From DASZQY01 sp035548515 (GTDB lineage Bacteria; Pseudomonadota; Alphaproteobacteria; Rhizobiales; Kaistiaceae): a DNA stretch of 64,000 nt. This document shows positions 8,538 to 18,723 of this stretch, one piece after another. Under the pieces are notes generated by a model. The model was not told where the DNA came from, ran no database searches, and saw nothing but the letters and a program-made list of their open reading frames with translations. The translations under genes and the position numbers were made by a program. Position 1 is the stretch's first letter. Every line of letters starts with the position of its first letter. Location of the stretch: the NCBI GenBank assembly GCA_035548515.1, contig DASZSW010000001.1, forward strand, positions 62,001 to 126,000, written 5' to 3'.

Positions 8538-9743
8538 ATGAATAGCATTGCTCAATTCCGCGGCCTCGCCCGCGTCGCCGGTATCGCGCTGATACTCGGT
8601 GCGGCGACCGCAGCGGCCCACGCCACCGACTTCAAGCAGACCGGGCCGCTGGTCACGGTTGTCGGCGACGGCGGCAAGATCGAGGTCGCGGGTGGCAGCG
8701 TCGAGGTGACGGGCACTGCATCCGAAGTGCGTGCCGCCGGCGCGCTGGTGAACGTCAATGCAACGAGTGCCGGCAAGACGGAAGTCGCCGGTGCACAGGT
8801 CACGGTCTCGGGCTCCGCGGCTGGCGACCTGAATGTGGCGGGCGCTGTAGTGGATGTCAGCGGCACCGTCGGCGGCAACGCGATTGTTGGCGGCGCCGTC
8901 GCCAAGGTGAATCTTGTCACGACCGGAACGCTGCACGTCGGCGGGGCGAGCATCGCGCTCGCGCCCACCAACGACGTGCGTGGCAAGCTCGAGGCGTACG
9001 GCGCGGTCGTGACGATCGCCGGGCACGTGGGCGGGCCGGTTCAGGCCGGCGGCGCTATGGTGACCTTCGACGGTGTCGCCGATGGCTCGGTAGAAATAGC
9101 CGCGACGCGCGTCATCATTGGACCGAATGCACGCATCGCCGGTGATCTCACGGTGCGGTCGCTGAATCCGCCGGAGCGGGCGGCCACCGCCACGATCGGC
9201 GGCGCGGTGAACCAGGAGCAGCCGCAGACGTGGTGGGCGGTGGCGCCGTGGCAGTGGGTCGGCGGCGTTGCGCTGGCCGTCGCGGCCGGCACGATCCTCA
9301 CCGGCCTGGTGCTGATGCTGTTCGGCGGCCACGTGTTCACCACCGCAACGGAACACGTGCGTCACCGGCCTTTGTCGTCGTTCCTGTTCGGCATCCTGAC
9401 GCTGGTTCTCGTCGCCTTCGTCGGCGTCGTGCTGGTGTTCACGGCCATCGGCATCAGCGTCGGTGCCGCGATCCTCATGCTGCTGCCGTTCCTTATCGTG
9501 TTTGGCCATTCGGTGGCCGCGGCAGGTATCGCTTCCGCAGTGCTGGTGCGGCGGCCGGGCGAAATCGGGGTGCCGACCGCCATCTTCATGCTCGTGATCG
9601 GTGCGATCGTGCTGGTGGCGCTGGCGCTCATCCCATGGGTCGGACCGATCATCGCTGTGATCGCTCTGGTCCTGGGTACCGGTGCCTTTACCCGCACCGT
9701 CGGCGGCCGCATTCGGCGGGCCGAACCGCGGGTGATGGCCTAG
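8538..9743 (+). CDS. Exported bactofilin-like repeat protein with C-terminal membrane domain
   Basis: A 401-residue protein. Residues 1-30 look like a signal peptide (VAGIALILGAATAAAHA). About 35-210 is a run of short beta repeats rich in GG, V and A (VEVTGTASEVRAAGALVNV, DLNVAGAVVDVSGTVGGNA), like polymer-forming bactofilin-type right-handed beta helices. Residues 250-390 hold four or five membrane segments. A beta-helix joined to a polytopic domain suggests an envelope scaffold or cell-surface sensor; function unknown. It starts 41 bases after lpdA and is probably transcribed separately. Confidence 0.75.
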   Translation: MNSIAQFRGLARVAGIALILGAATAAAHATDFKQTGPLVTVVGDGGKIEVAGGSVEVTGTASEVRAAGALVNVNATSAGKTEVAGAQVTVSGSAAGDLNVAGAVVDVSGTVGGNAIVGGAVAKVNLVTTGTLHVGGASIALAPTNDVRGKLEAYGAVVTIAGHVGGPVQAGGAMVTFDGVADGSVEIAATRVIIGPNARIAGDLTVRSLNPPERAATATIGGAVNQEQPQTWWAVAPWQWVGGVALAVAAGTILTGLVLMLFGGHVFTTATEHVRHRPLSSFLFGILTLVLVAFVGVVLVFTAIGISVGAAILMLLPFLIVFGHSVAAAGIASAVLVRRPGEIGVPTAIFMLVIGAIVLVALALIPWVGPIIAVIALVLGTGAFTRTVGGRIRRAEPRVMA

Positions 9744-9851
9744 GCAACCTCCGCGCGCCTGGGCTGCGACTTCGCAGGTTTGGCGTTAGACTGGCTACAC
9801 GCGCCGAATCGGGCGCGCGTTATGTGAAGCGCGTGTGACCGGGGAGTGCAC

Positions 9852-10112
9852 ATGAACGCACAGTCGAAGTCGATTGTCTCGTGGATCATCATCGGCATCA
9901 TCGCCGGCTTCCTGGCGAGTCTGGTGGTGCCGGGGAGCGGGAGCCTGCTCGGTTGGCTGATCGCGGGCCTGATCGGATCCGTTGTCGGTGGCTTCCTGGC
10001 GCAACAGCTCAGGATCAACCTCAATTTCGGCAATCCGTTTCTCGAGCAAGTGGTGATTTCCTTCGGCGGCGCGATCATCGTACTGATCGTGGCCCGTCTC
10101 ATCATCGGCTGA
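9852..10112 (+). CDS. GlsB/YeaQ/YmgE family small membrane protein
   Basis: An 86-residue protein with three hydrophobic segments (SWIIIGIIAGFLASLVVPG, LLGWLIAGLIGSVVGGFLA and VVISFGGAIIVLIVARLIIG), the usual size and layout of transglycosylase-associated GlsB/YeaQ proteins, which are often stress induced. The ATG at 9852 sits 5 bases after GGGGAG; a GTG at 9846 in the same frame would overlap that site. A second, divergent member of the family follows 19 bases later. Function is not established. Confidence 0.8.
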   Translation: MNAQSKSIVSWIIIGIIAGFLASLVVPGSGSLLGWLIAGLIGSVVGGFLAQQLRINLNFGNPFLEQVVISFGGAIIVLIVARLIIG

Positions 10113-10131
10113 TACGGGGGGAGAACGATCC

Positions 10132-10386
10132 ATGCAGGGCGTTGGCTGGATTGGCGCGATCATCCTCGGCGGCATTGCCGGCTGGATCGCCGAGCGTGTG
10201 ATGGGCTCCAATATGGGGATCATCGCCAACATCGTGCTGGGCATCGTCGGCGCGATCGTGCTGAACGCGCTGCTCGGGTTGCTCAACATCGTCCCGTCGG
10301 ACGCGTGGTATGCCCAACTCATCATCGGGGCGGTCGGCGCCATCCTGCTCATCTGGGTCTGGCGGCTGATCCGCGGCCGCGCCTAG
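10132..10386 (+). CDS. GlsB/YeaQ/YmgE family small membrane protein, second copy
   Basis: An 84-residue protein, nearly all hydrophobic, with the family pattern GWIGAIILGGIAGWIAERVMG, then NMGIIANIVLGIVGAIVLNALLG, then a third segment AQLIIGAVGAILLIWVWRLIRG. A GGGGGGAG purine run precedes the ATG. It forms a two-gene unit with the paralogue upstream. No promoter of the stress type (GGAAC-N16/17-CGTT) is seen in front of this pair. Confidence 0.82.
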   Translation: MQGVGWIGAIILGGIAGWIAERVMGSNMGIIANIVLGIVGAIVLNALLGLLNIVPSDAWYAQLIIGAVGAILLIWVWRLIRGRA

Positions 10387-10467
10387 GCCAACCGCAGCCG
10401 CGCGCATGCCCGCCATGCGCCTGTGGAAGCAGGGATTTCGGCCCGCGCCGTGCTATATAGGCGGGCA

Positions 10468-11421
10468 ATGACGACGCTCATCGACACCGTCACGACCGAA
10501 CGTCCGCGCCATCCTGAGAAGGCGCATCGCGCCGACACGCCGCTGCTCCGGAAGCCGGACTGGATCCGCGTGAAGGCGCCGGGTTCGCCAGTCTATCGCG
10601 AGACGACGGCGATCGTGCGCGAGCATGGCCTCGTCACCGTGTGCGAGGAGGCCGGCTGTCCGAATATCGGCGAGTGCTGGTCCAAGAAACACGCGACCTT
10701 CATGATCATGGGCGATACCTGCACGCGGGCATGCGCCTTCTGCAACGTGAAGACGGGCATTCCGGGTTTGCTTAACCGCGACGAGCCGGCCAAGGTTGCC
10801 GATGCGGTCGCCAAGCTCGGGCTGCATCACGTCGTCATCACCTCGGTCGATCGGGACGATCTGGCCGACGGCGGCGCCGAGCATTTTGCCCGTACCATCG
10901 CCGCCATCCGGGCGGTGAGCGATGCGACCGTCGAGATCCTGACGCCGGATTTCCTGCGCAAGGATGGCGCCATCGAGGCGGTGGTGGCCGCCAAACCCGA
11001 CGTGTTCAACCACAACCTCGAGACCGTGCCGTCGAAGTATCTGACGGTGCGGCCTGGTGCGCGCTACTTCGCGTCGCTCCGGCTGCTCCAGCAGGTCAAG
11101 GAGCTCGACCCGCAGATGTTCACCAAGTCCGGCATCATGGTCGGGCTCGGCGAGGAGCGGAACGAGGTGCTGCAACTGATGGACGATCTCCGCGCCGCCA
11201 ACGTCGATTTCCTCACCATCGGCCAGTACCTCCAGCCGAGCCGCAAGCATCATCCGGTGATGCGCTTCGTGCCGCCGGAGGAGTTCAAGGCGTACGAGAC
11301 GATTGCGTACGCCAAGGGTTTCCTGATGGTCTCGGCGAGCCCGCTGACGCGGTCGTCGCACCACGCCGGTGAGGACTTCGCGCAGCTCCGCGCTGCGCGG
11401 GCCGCCAAGCTCGGCGCCTGA
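10468..11421 (+). CDS. lipA: Lipoyl synthase
   Basis: A 317-residue radical-SAM enzyme that inserts two sulfurs into octanoylated lipoyl domains, including those of PdhB and PdhC encoded nearby. The auxiliary cluster motif CEEAGCPNIGEC, the radical-SAM motif CTRACAFC and the C-terminal RSSHHAGEDF serine block are present. The ATG at 10468 gives the normal family length; a longer reading frame upstream lacks a ribosome site and crosses a TATATA-like promoter element near 10454. The stop overlaps the start of the next gene by one base. Confidence 0.96.
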   Translation: MTTLIDTVTTERPRHPEKAHRADTPLLRKPDWIRVKAPGSPVYRETTAIVREHGLVTVCEEAGCPNIGECWSKKHATFMIMGDTCTRACAFCNVKTGIPGLLNRDEPAKVADAVAKLGLHHVVITSVDRDDLADGGAEHFARTIAAIRAVSDATVEILTPDFLRKDGAIEAVVAAKPDVFNHNLETVPSKYLTVRPGARYFASLRLLQQVKELDPQMFTKSGIMVGLGEERNEVLQLMDDLRAANVDFLTIGQYLQPSRKHHPVMRFVPPEEFKAYETIAYAKGFLMVSASPLTRSSHHAGEDFAQLRAARAAKLGA

Positions 11422-11876
11422 TGCCGCATTTCGCGACGGAGCGGCACGTCGCCCATTCGGCCGCCGATATGTTCGCGCTGGTTGCCGACGTCGAGACGTA
11501 TCCGCAGTTCGTGCCGATGTGCGAGAAGCTCACCGTGCGGGCGCGCAGCCGCGAGGGTGAGCGCGAGGTGCTCGTTGCGGATATGACGGTCGCCTACGCG
11601 ATCGTGCGTGAGACTTTTACGACCAAAGTGACGGTCGACCGGCAGGCGCTTGCGATATCGGCGGAGTACATCAACGGGCCGTTTCATCATCTGGACAGCC
11701 GCTGGACGTTCGTGCCGGAAGGCGAACGCGCATGCCTGGTGCGTTTCGCAATCGACTATGAGTTCAAGTCGCGGGTGCTGTCGGCGGTGATGGGTGCGAC
11801 GTTCGAAAGTGCGTTCCGCAAGTTCGGCGAGGCGTTCGAGAAGCGTGCCGACACCGTATACGGGACCGCTGGCTAG
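11421..11876 (+). CDS. RatA/COQ10-type START-domain protein
   Basis: A 151-residue polyketide-cyclase/START-fold protein. The signature HVAHSAADMFALVADVETYPQFVP at the N terminus and YEFKSRVLSAVMGATFESAF near the C terminus match the COQ10/RatA group, whose members bind ubiquinone or lipids and help respiration; some are called ribosome-associated toxins. Its ATG overlaps the lipA stop (TGATG), so it is translationally coupled to lipA, the usual alphaproteobacterial arrangement. It converges with cinA, with stops overlapping by three bases. Confidence 0.85.
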   Translation: MPHFATERHVAHSAADMFALVADVETYPQFVPMCEKLTVRARSREGEREVLVADMTVAYAIVRETFTTKVTVDRQALAISAEYINGPFHHLDSRWTFVPEGERACLVRFAIDYEFKSRVLSAVMGATFESAFRKFGEAFEKRADTVYGTAG

Positions 11877-12370
11877 ATCAGCGCGTGCAGCATGCCCAGT
11901 GCCTCGCGCACCGTGGCGAGGCGAACTTCCGACCGGCCAATGTTGCCGAACCGCTCCTCGCGGTGGAAGACCTCCCCACCGCGGCGCGTCGCAGCGAAGT
12001 GCACCAGCCCGATAGGCTTGTGGGGCGAGCCGCCGTCTGGCCCGGCGATCCCCGTGACCGCGACGACCAGGTGCGCATCGGATGCCTGTAGGGCGCCCAT
12101 CGCCATCGCGCGGGCCGTCTGCTCCGAGACCGCGCCGATCGCCGGGTCATCAAGGATGGCCTCTGGCACGTCGAGCAGATCGATCTTGGCGCCGTTGGAA
12201 TACGTGACGAAACCGCGATCGACGACGGCTGACGATCCTGGCACCTCGGTCAGTACCGCGGCGATCAGTCCGCCGGTGCAGGATTCCGCGGTGGCGATCT
12301 TGAGCCCGTGCGATTTGCACAGTGCAATCAGCATGCGCGCGGCTGGGATCAGGGAACTGAGATCGGTCAT
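11873..12370 (-). CDS. cinA: CinA C-terminal domain protein (nicotinamide-nucleotide amidase type)
   Basis: A 165-residue stand-alone CinA C-terminal (PncC) domain that deamidates nicotinamide mononucleotide in pyridine-nucleotide salvage. The conserved ATAESCTGGLIAAVLTEVPGSS holds the active-site Ser, and GSPHKPIGLVHFA and ATVTGIAGPDGG-like blocks follow. The ATG at 12370 overlaps the ispDF stop in an ATGA junction, so the two are coupled; codons upstream in this frame run inside ispDF and are not used. Confidence 0.9.
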   Translation of the reverse strand: MTDLSSLIPAARMLIALCKSHGLKIATAESCTGGLIAAVLTEVPGSSAVVDRGFVTYSNGAKIDLLDVPEAILDDPAIGAVSEQTARAMAMGALQASDAHLVVAVTGIAGPDGGSPHKPIGLVHFAATRRGGEVFHREERFGNIGRSEVRLATVREALGMLHALI

Positions 12371-13545
12371 CGTGCGAACGGCAGGCGAAGCGTGGCGACG
12401 GCGTGGGCGGCGGCGCCTTCGCCGCGGCCGATGTAGCCCAGCCCCTCGTTGGTGGTGGCCTTGACGCCGACGCGGTCGATGCGGATGCCGGCGATGGACG
12501 CGATCCGCGCGCGCATCGCCTCGCGATGGGGTCCGATCTTCGGGCCTTCGCCAAGATAAGTGACGTCGAGATGCGCGACCATTCCCCCGCGCGTTTTCAC
12601 CCGCGCGACCGCATCCGCGAGGAAGCGATCGGACGCCACGCCTTTCCATTGCGGATCTGAAGGCGGGAAGTGCCGGCCGATATCGCCATCGCCGAGCGCG
12701 CCGAGGATGGCGTCGGTCAACGCGTGGAGAATCACGTCGGCGTCGGAGTGACCGACGAAGCTGCGGGTGTGCGGGATACTGATGCCCCCCAGCATCACCG
12801 CCGTCCCGGGGCCAAAGGCGTGGACATCGTAGCCGACGCCGACGCGGACATCGCCCAGAGCCAGTGCCGCCTCGGCGGTCAGGCGCCGGTCAGCCGCGGC
12901 GATATCGGCCGCCGTGGTCAGCTTGAGGTTGGCGGGATCGCCGGCGACGACGCGGACCGGGATGCCCGCCCATTCCGCGAGAGCGGCATCGTCGGTGAAA
13001 GTCAGGCCGGCAACCGCAGCCTTTTCGTGGGCGTCGAGGATGGCGTCGAAGCGGAAACCTTGCGGCGTCTCGGCTGCGAACAGGCTGTCGCGCGGTACGG
13101 TCGCGGTGACCACGTCGGCCGAGACGCGTTTCAAGGTGTTCGCCACCGGCAGGGCTGGCACCACCGCCTCCGCTGTTGTCAGTGCTTCGGCGACGCGGGC
13201 GATCAACTCTGGCGAGGCGAACGGCCGGGCACCGTCATGGATCAGGACATGCGAGGGGCGCTTGACGGTCAGTGCGCGAAGACCGGCTAAAACAGAGGCT
13301 TGGCGGGTATCACCGCCGATGACCGGAGACGGCTTCGCACCTGCGAAGGGAACGGAATCGTACAGACTTCGCTGAGCCGGTCCGATGACCACGATTGTCG
13401 CCCCGGCCGCGGTGCCTGCAAATGCGCCGACCGAGCGGGCGAGGATGGGCGTCCCGCCAATCTGCTGATATTGCTTGGGAATACCGCCGCCGCCGGCTCG
13501 CGACCCGGAACCGGCTGCGACGATAAGGACGGCGATCTCAGCCAC
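12367..13545 (-). CDS. ispDF: Bifunctional IspD/IspF of the MEP isoprenoid pathway
   Basis: A 392-residue fusion. Residues 1-225 are 2-C-methyl-D-erythritol 4-phosphate cytidylyltransferase (IVAAGSGSRAGG nucleotide loop, HDGARPF). Residues 233-392 are 2-C-methyl-D-erythritol 2,4-cyclodiphosphate synthase, with the metal ligands in VGYDVHAF and GHSDADVILHALTDAILGA. The fusion is common in Alphaproteobacteria. I chose a GTG start at 13545 because AGAGG lies 5 bases upstream and translation begins directly at the fold; a longer frame reaches 13593 without a ribosome site. Confidence 0.95.
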   Translation of the reverse strand: MAEIAVLIVAAGSGSRAGGGGIPKQYQQIGGTPILARSVGAFAGTAAGATIVVIGPAQRSLYDSVPFAGAKPSPVIGGDTRQASVLAGLRALTVKRPSHVLIHDGARPFASPELIARVAEALTTAEAVVPALPVANTLKRVSADVVTATVPRDSLFAAETPQGFRFDAILDAHEKAAVAGLTFTDDAALAEWAGIPVRVVAGDPANLKLTTAADIAAADRRLTAEAALALGDVRVGVGYDVHAFGPGTAVMLGGISIPHTRSFVGHSDADVILHALTDAILGALGDGDIGRHFPPSDPQWKGVASDRFLADAVARVKTRGGMVAHLDVTYLGEGPKIGPHREAMRARIASIAGIRIDRVGVKATTNEGLGYIGRGEGAAAHAVATLRLPFAR

Positions 13546-13657
13546 GTTGACCTCTACGGAAGCTGTTCCGTCTCGTAGCACACGCTGGCCCATTTCGCAC
13601 TTGCTCGGCCATTCAATTTGATTAATCTATGGGCACGTTTTGTATTGCCTATTCGGT

Positions 13658-14647
13658 ATGCAATTGGACCTTACGTCGCCCCTCTCTATCGGCCCTGTAA
13701 CGCTGCCTAACCGCGTCTTTCTGGCGCCCATGTCGGGCGTGTCCGACGCGCCGTTCCGTGCGCTGTCGGCCGAATATGGCGCGGGTCTGGTCGTATCGGA
13801 GATGGTAGCGGGCGAACTGCTCGCGCGTGGCGATCGCGAGGCTGGCCTTCGCGCGGAGCGCGTGGGGCAGGGCCCGCACGTGGTCCAACTCGCGGGGCGC
13901 GAGGGGCGCTGGATGGCCGAAGGTGCGCGGGCTGCCGCCGATGCTGGCGCTGACATCGTCGACATCAACATGGGTTGTCCGGCGAAGAAGGTGACTGGCG
14001 GCTACTCCGGCTCGGCCTTGATGCGCGATCTCGATCACGCGCTCAAGCTGATCGAGGCTACCGTCGCGGCTGTCGATCTGCCGGTGACACTGAAGATGCG
14101 GCTCGGCTGGGATGACTCCACGATCAACGCACCGGAGCTCGCGCGCCGCGCCGAGGCGGCAGGCGTGCAGATGATCACGGTGCACGGGCGCACGCGGTGC
14201 CAGTTCTACACGGGGCACGCCAATTGGGATGCCGTGTGCGCCGTGAAAGCGGCGGTGTCGATCCCGCTCGTGGTCAATGGCGACATCGGTTCGGTCGCGG
14301 ACGCGCGACGGGCGCTCGCCGCTTCCGGCGCGGACGCCGTGATGATCGGGCGGGCGTCGTACGGGCGGCCGTGGCTGCCGGGACGGATTGCGAAAGCCAT
14401 CGCGACAGGAGGCGCGGCGGCCGATCCCGATGGTACCGAGCTGCACGACCTGATCGTTCGGCACTACGAGGCACTCATCGCGCATTATGGAACCCACACC
14501 GGGCACAAGGTCGCGCGCAAGCATCTCGGCTGGTATCTGCCGGATCTGTCGCCGGCACTGCGCAGCGCGATGATGGCGTCCGACGATCCCCGGACGGTTC
14601 TCCGCCTTATCGGTGAGGCGTTCGCCGCACGATCGGAGGCGGCATGA
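13658..14647 (+). CDS. dusB: tRNA-dihydrouridine synthase B
   Basis: A 329-residue flavin enzyme that reduces uridines in the tRNA D loop. FLAPMSGVSDAPFRALS binds FMN, DINMGCPAKKVTGGYSGSALM contains the catalytic Cys, and HGRTRCQFYTG and VVNGDIGS follow in the usual order. It heads the dusB(nifR3)-ntrB-ntrC operon, a conserved alphaproteobacterial arrangement, and its stop overlaps the ntrB start (ATGA). The ATG at 13658 is preferred to a TTG 18 bases upstream. About 110 bases separate it from divergent ispDF. Confidence 0.95.
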   Translation: MQLDLTSPLSIGPVTLPNRVFLAPMSGVSDAPFRALSAEYGAGLVVSEMVAGELLARGDREAGLRAERVGQGPHVVQLAGREGRWMAEGARAAADAGADIVDINMGCPAKKVTGGYSGSALMRDLDHALKLIEATVAAVDLPVTLKMRLGWDDSTINAPELARRAEAAGVQMITVHGRTRCQFYTGHANWDAVCAVKAAVSIPLVVNGDIGSVADARRALAASGADAVMIGRASYGRPWLPGRIAKAIATGGAAADPDGTELHDLIVRHYEALIAHYGTHTGHKVARKHLGWYLPDLSPALRSAMMASDDPRTVLRLIGEAFAARSEAA

Positions 14648-15768
14648 GCGTCGACGCGGCGGTGATCGAGCGGAGCCGGTCGGCGAGCGCCGTTCTCGAC
14701 GCCCTGCCGCACCCGGTGATGCTGATCGACGAGGCCGGGTCCATCGCCGATGCCAATACCGCCGCGCAGAACTTTTTCCAGGCGTCGATTGCAGTGTTGC
14801 GCCGCCATCCGCTGGCGTATTTCGTGCCTTTCGGCAGCCCGCTGCTCGAGCTGATCGACCAGGTGCGCCAGCGGGGCGCGCCGGTGAATGAATACCGCGT
14901 CGATGTGGGGACGCCGAGGAACGGCGGCGAGCACGTCGTCGACATCTACGCGACGCCCAGCCTCGATCATTCGGGCAGTGTCGTCATCGTGCTGCAGGAG
15001 CGCTCGATGGCCGACAAAATCGATCGTCAGCTCATGCATCGCGGCGCGGCGCGGAGCGTCAGCGGACTGGCGCAGATGCTGGCGCACGAAATCAAGAATC
15101 CGCTGTCCGGTATCAGCGGCGCGGCGCAACTGCTCGAGGCTTCGGTTGCGGATGACGACCGCGTGCTGACGCGCCTGATCCGCGACGAGGCCGACCGGAT
15201 CGTGAAGCTGGTCGATCGCATGGAGGTATTCTCCGACGAGCGACCGATCGAGCGCGAGCCCGTAAACATCCACGTCGTGCTGGATCACGTACGGCGGCTG
15301 GCGCGCTCCGGCTTCGCGCGTGCGATCACCATCAAGGACGAATACGATCCCTCTCTGCCCATGGTGCTCGCCAACCGCGATCAGCTCGTGCAGGTGTTCC
15401 TCAACCTGGTGAAGAACGCCGCCGAGGCGGTCGGCAATGTGCCCGGCGGCGAGATCGTGCTGAAGACGGCGTACAAGCCGGGCTTCCGCCTCTCGGTACC
15501 CGGCAATCCGTCGAAGGTGACGCTGCCGCTGGAATTCTGCGTACGCGACAACGGCGGCGGCGTACCGGAGGAGCTGATCCCGCACTTGTTCGAGCCGTTC
15601 GTCACCACCAAGGCGAACGGCACTGGGCTGGGGCTGGCGCTCGTTGCCAAGATCATCCGCGACCACGGCGGCGTCATCGAGTGCGAGTCGCTGCCCGGCC
15701 GCACGACGCTGCGCATCCTTATGCCGGCCTATCCAGGTCCCACTCCTCCCGACGCGAAGGATCCCTGA
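14644..15768 (+). CDS. ntrB: Nitrogen regulation sensor histidine kinase NtrB
   Basis: A 374-residue soluble kinase/phosphatase that sets the phosphorylation of NtrC in response to PII. An N-terminal PAS domain (LDALPHPVMLIDEAGSIADA) is followed by the phosphoacceptor block LAQMLAHEIKNPLSGISGAA, the N box LVQVFLNLVKNAAEA, and the ATP-binding DNGGGVPEELIPHLFEPFV and GTGLGLALVAKI motifs. No membrane segment. It is coupled to dusB by an ATGA overlap and lies 3 bases before ntrC. Confidence 0.96.
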   Translation: MSVDAAVIERSRSASAVLDALPHPVMLIDEAGSIADANTAAQNFFQASIAVLRRHPLAYFVPFGSPLLELIDQVRQRGAPVNEYRVDVGTPRNGGEHVVDIYATPSLDHSGSVVIVLQERSMADKIDRQLMHRGAARSVSGLAQMLAHEIKNPLSGISGAAQLLEASVADDDRVLTRLIRDEADRIVKLVDRMEVFSDERPIEREPVNIHVVLDHVRRLARSGFARAITIKDEYDPSLPMVLANRDQLVQVFLNLVKNAAEAVGNVPGGEIVLKTAYKPGFRLSVPGNPSKVTLPLEFCVRDNGGGVPEELIPHLFEPFVTTKANGTGLGLALVAKIIRDHGGVIECESLPGRTTLRILMPAYPGPTPPDAKDP

Positions 15769-15771
15769 CAC

Positions 15772-17214
<1,443 letters not shown>

Positions 17215-17236
17215 CCGCCGCGGACAACGCCTGTCT

Positions 17237-17776
17237 CTACGTCGCGTCGGTCTGTCCAGACGCTAGGTACACGACCAGCCGCTCGCTGCCCTGCGTGACC
17301 ATGCCGACGAAGCCACGCCGGATCGCCTCGTCGCGCGCTTCCGGCGTGAGGAAGCGGACAGTGGTGGTCATACGCGTCCGGTTGCCGCCGAGATCATCGA
17401 GCTCGATCGAGCTCACCAGCTCAGCCGGCGGCAGTCCCTCCAGCCCGAATTTCCAATCATCGGGCGCGTCGCGCCAATCGAGCCGCTTCGGCGCTTCGAT
17501 GCTGGTGTAAACGCTGGAGTAGCCGTACTCGCTGCCGTTCGGAAAGCGCATGACCACGCGCCAGACGCCGCCGACGCGGAGGTCGATGCGGCATTCCGGG
17601 ACTGTTCCGCCGTGTGGCCCCCAGAATTGCACCATGTGCTTTGGCTGGGTGTAGCAATCGAAGACCAGGGCCCGCGGCGCGTCGAACTCGCGCACCACCT
17701 GGAAGTGCTTCGCCTTCTCGGGGATGATGATCTGCTGGTCCGGCATCGACGTGGGAGCGGTGGCTTCGGCCTTCAT
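17237..17776 (-). CDS. SRPBCC (AHSA1-type) protein 1
   Basis: A 179-residue START-like hydrophobic-pocket protein of the Aha1 C-terminal-homology group: FQVVREFDAPRALVFDCYT at the start of the fold, VQFWGPHGGTV, and DLRVGGVWRVVMRFPNG. Ligand unknown. The chosen ATG overlaps the end of protein 2 by four bases (ATGA), so the three SRPBCC genes and arsR form one operon read on the minus strand. Such ArsR-AHSA1 sets are common in bacteria. Confidence 0.88.
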   Translation of the reverse strand: MKAEATAPTSMPDQQIIIPEKAKHFQVVREFDAPRALVFDCYTQPKHMVQFWGPHGGTVPECRIDLRVGGVWRVVMRFPNGSEYGYSSVYTSIEAPKRLDWRDAPDDWKFGLEGLPPAELVSSIELDDLGGNRTRMTTTVRFLTPEARDEAIRRGFVGMVTQGSERLVVYLASGQTDAT

Positions 17777-18276
17777 GACGCGCTCCCGGCCGGGAGCTTC
17801 CGCTTGAGCATGGCGAGCAGTTCGTCGAGCCGCTCCATGGATTCGCGGGCGCCGCCTTCCATGCCCGAGGCGATCATGCCGTCGCGATCGGCGACCGACT
17901 CGAACAGCGACACGACCTTGTATTGCGTGCGGTCGCCGATCAGCTCGAGCGTCAACGTTTCGACAATGATGCGATCGCTGAACATGCCCTCGACGCCGAA
18001 AGTCTGAACGATGCGCCGCGGCGGCACGACCTCGCGGTATTCGCCGTGGAAGGCGAAGGCCCGCCCGTCCGGCGTGGTGTGGATGATGCGCCAGCGGCCG
18101 CCGACGCGGACGTCGAGGATATCCACCGTCGTTTTCATGATGCGCGGTCCCCACCAGTGCTCGACATGCTCGGGCCTGGTCATGGCCTCCCAGACGAGAT
18201 CGATCGGTGCATCCAGCATTCGGGACTGGATGATGATGGGCTGGCCGACAGGCGCTTCGGTGACAAGGGCGTTCAT
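17773..18276 (-). CDS. SRPBCC (AHSA1-type) protein 2
   Basis: A 167-residue paralogue in the middle of the set. IQSRMLDAPIDLVWEAMTRPE is the fold entry, VEHWWGPRIMKTTVDILD matches the conserved HWWGP block, and DVRVGGRWRIIHTTPDG the VGG strand. Its start is 3 bases after the stop of protein 3. Function unknown; tandem triplication with divergence suggests different ligands under one regulator. Confidence 0.88.
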   Translation of the reverse strand: MNALVTEAPVGQPIIIQSRMLDAPIDLVWEAMTRPEHVEHWWGPRIMKTTVDILDVRVGGRWRIIHTTPDGRAFAFHGEYREVVPPRRIVQTFGVEGMFSDRIIVETLTLELIGDRTQYKVVSLFESVADRDGMIASGMEGGARESMERLDELLAMLKRKLPAGSAS

Positions 18277-18279
18277 CGG

Positions 18280-18723
18280 TCAGGCTCCCGCGCTCAGCGT
18301 TGCAAGGTACTCCTCGAGGTGGACGTAGATCAGCGTCCAGCCCTCGCGCTGCTGCGCCTCGCTGTAGGTGGTCTCGAGTCCGAACGTGACCTCGATCCTG
18401 GTCTGCTTCGGTCCGAGTTCGGTGAGCGTGACCGACGCCGGCCGGCTGTCGTCCATGGTGTAGGCCATGCGCTTCGGCGGCGTGACTTCGGTGAACGTGC
18501 CGCTGAACACGAAGTCGTTCTTGCCGTCCGGCGAGCCGAAGCCGATGCGGAACTTGCCGCCCTTCTTCATGTCCATTTCGGCGAACGGCGTCGTCCAGCC
18601 TTCGTCGGCGTGGTACCAGTGGACCAGGTGCTTCGGCTCGGTCATTGCCTCCCACACCAGCGCGATCGGCGCGTTCAGCACCCGCGCGATGGTGACGGTC
18701 TTGTCCTTATTTTCGGGGTGCAC
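18280..18723 (-). CDS. SRPBCC (AHSA1-type) protein 3
   Basis: A 147-residue paralogue nearest the regulator. TVTIARVLNAPIALVWEAMTE, LVHWYHADEGWTTPFAEMD and GSPDGKNDFVFSGTFTEV give the family pattern, with HWY in place of the usual HWW. Its start codon lies inside the 3' end of the arsR gene (17-base overlap), which couples it to the regulator. Confidence 0.88.
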   Translation of the reverse strand: MHPENKDKTVTIARVLNAPIALVWEAMTEPKHLVHWYHADEGWTTPFAEMDMKKGGKFRIGFGSPDGKNDFVFSGTFTEVTPPKRMAYTMDDSRPASVTLTELGPKQTRIEVTFGLETTYSEAQQREGWTLIYVHLEEYLATLSAGA

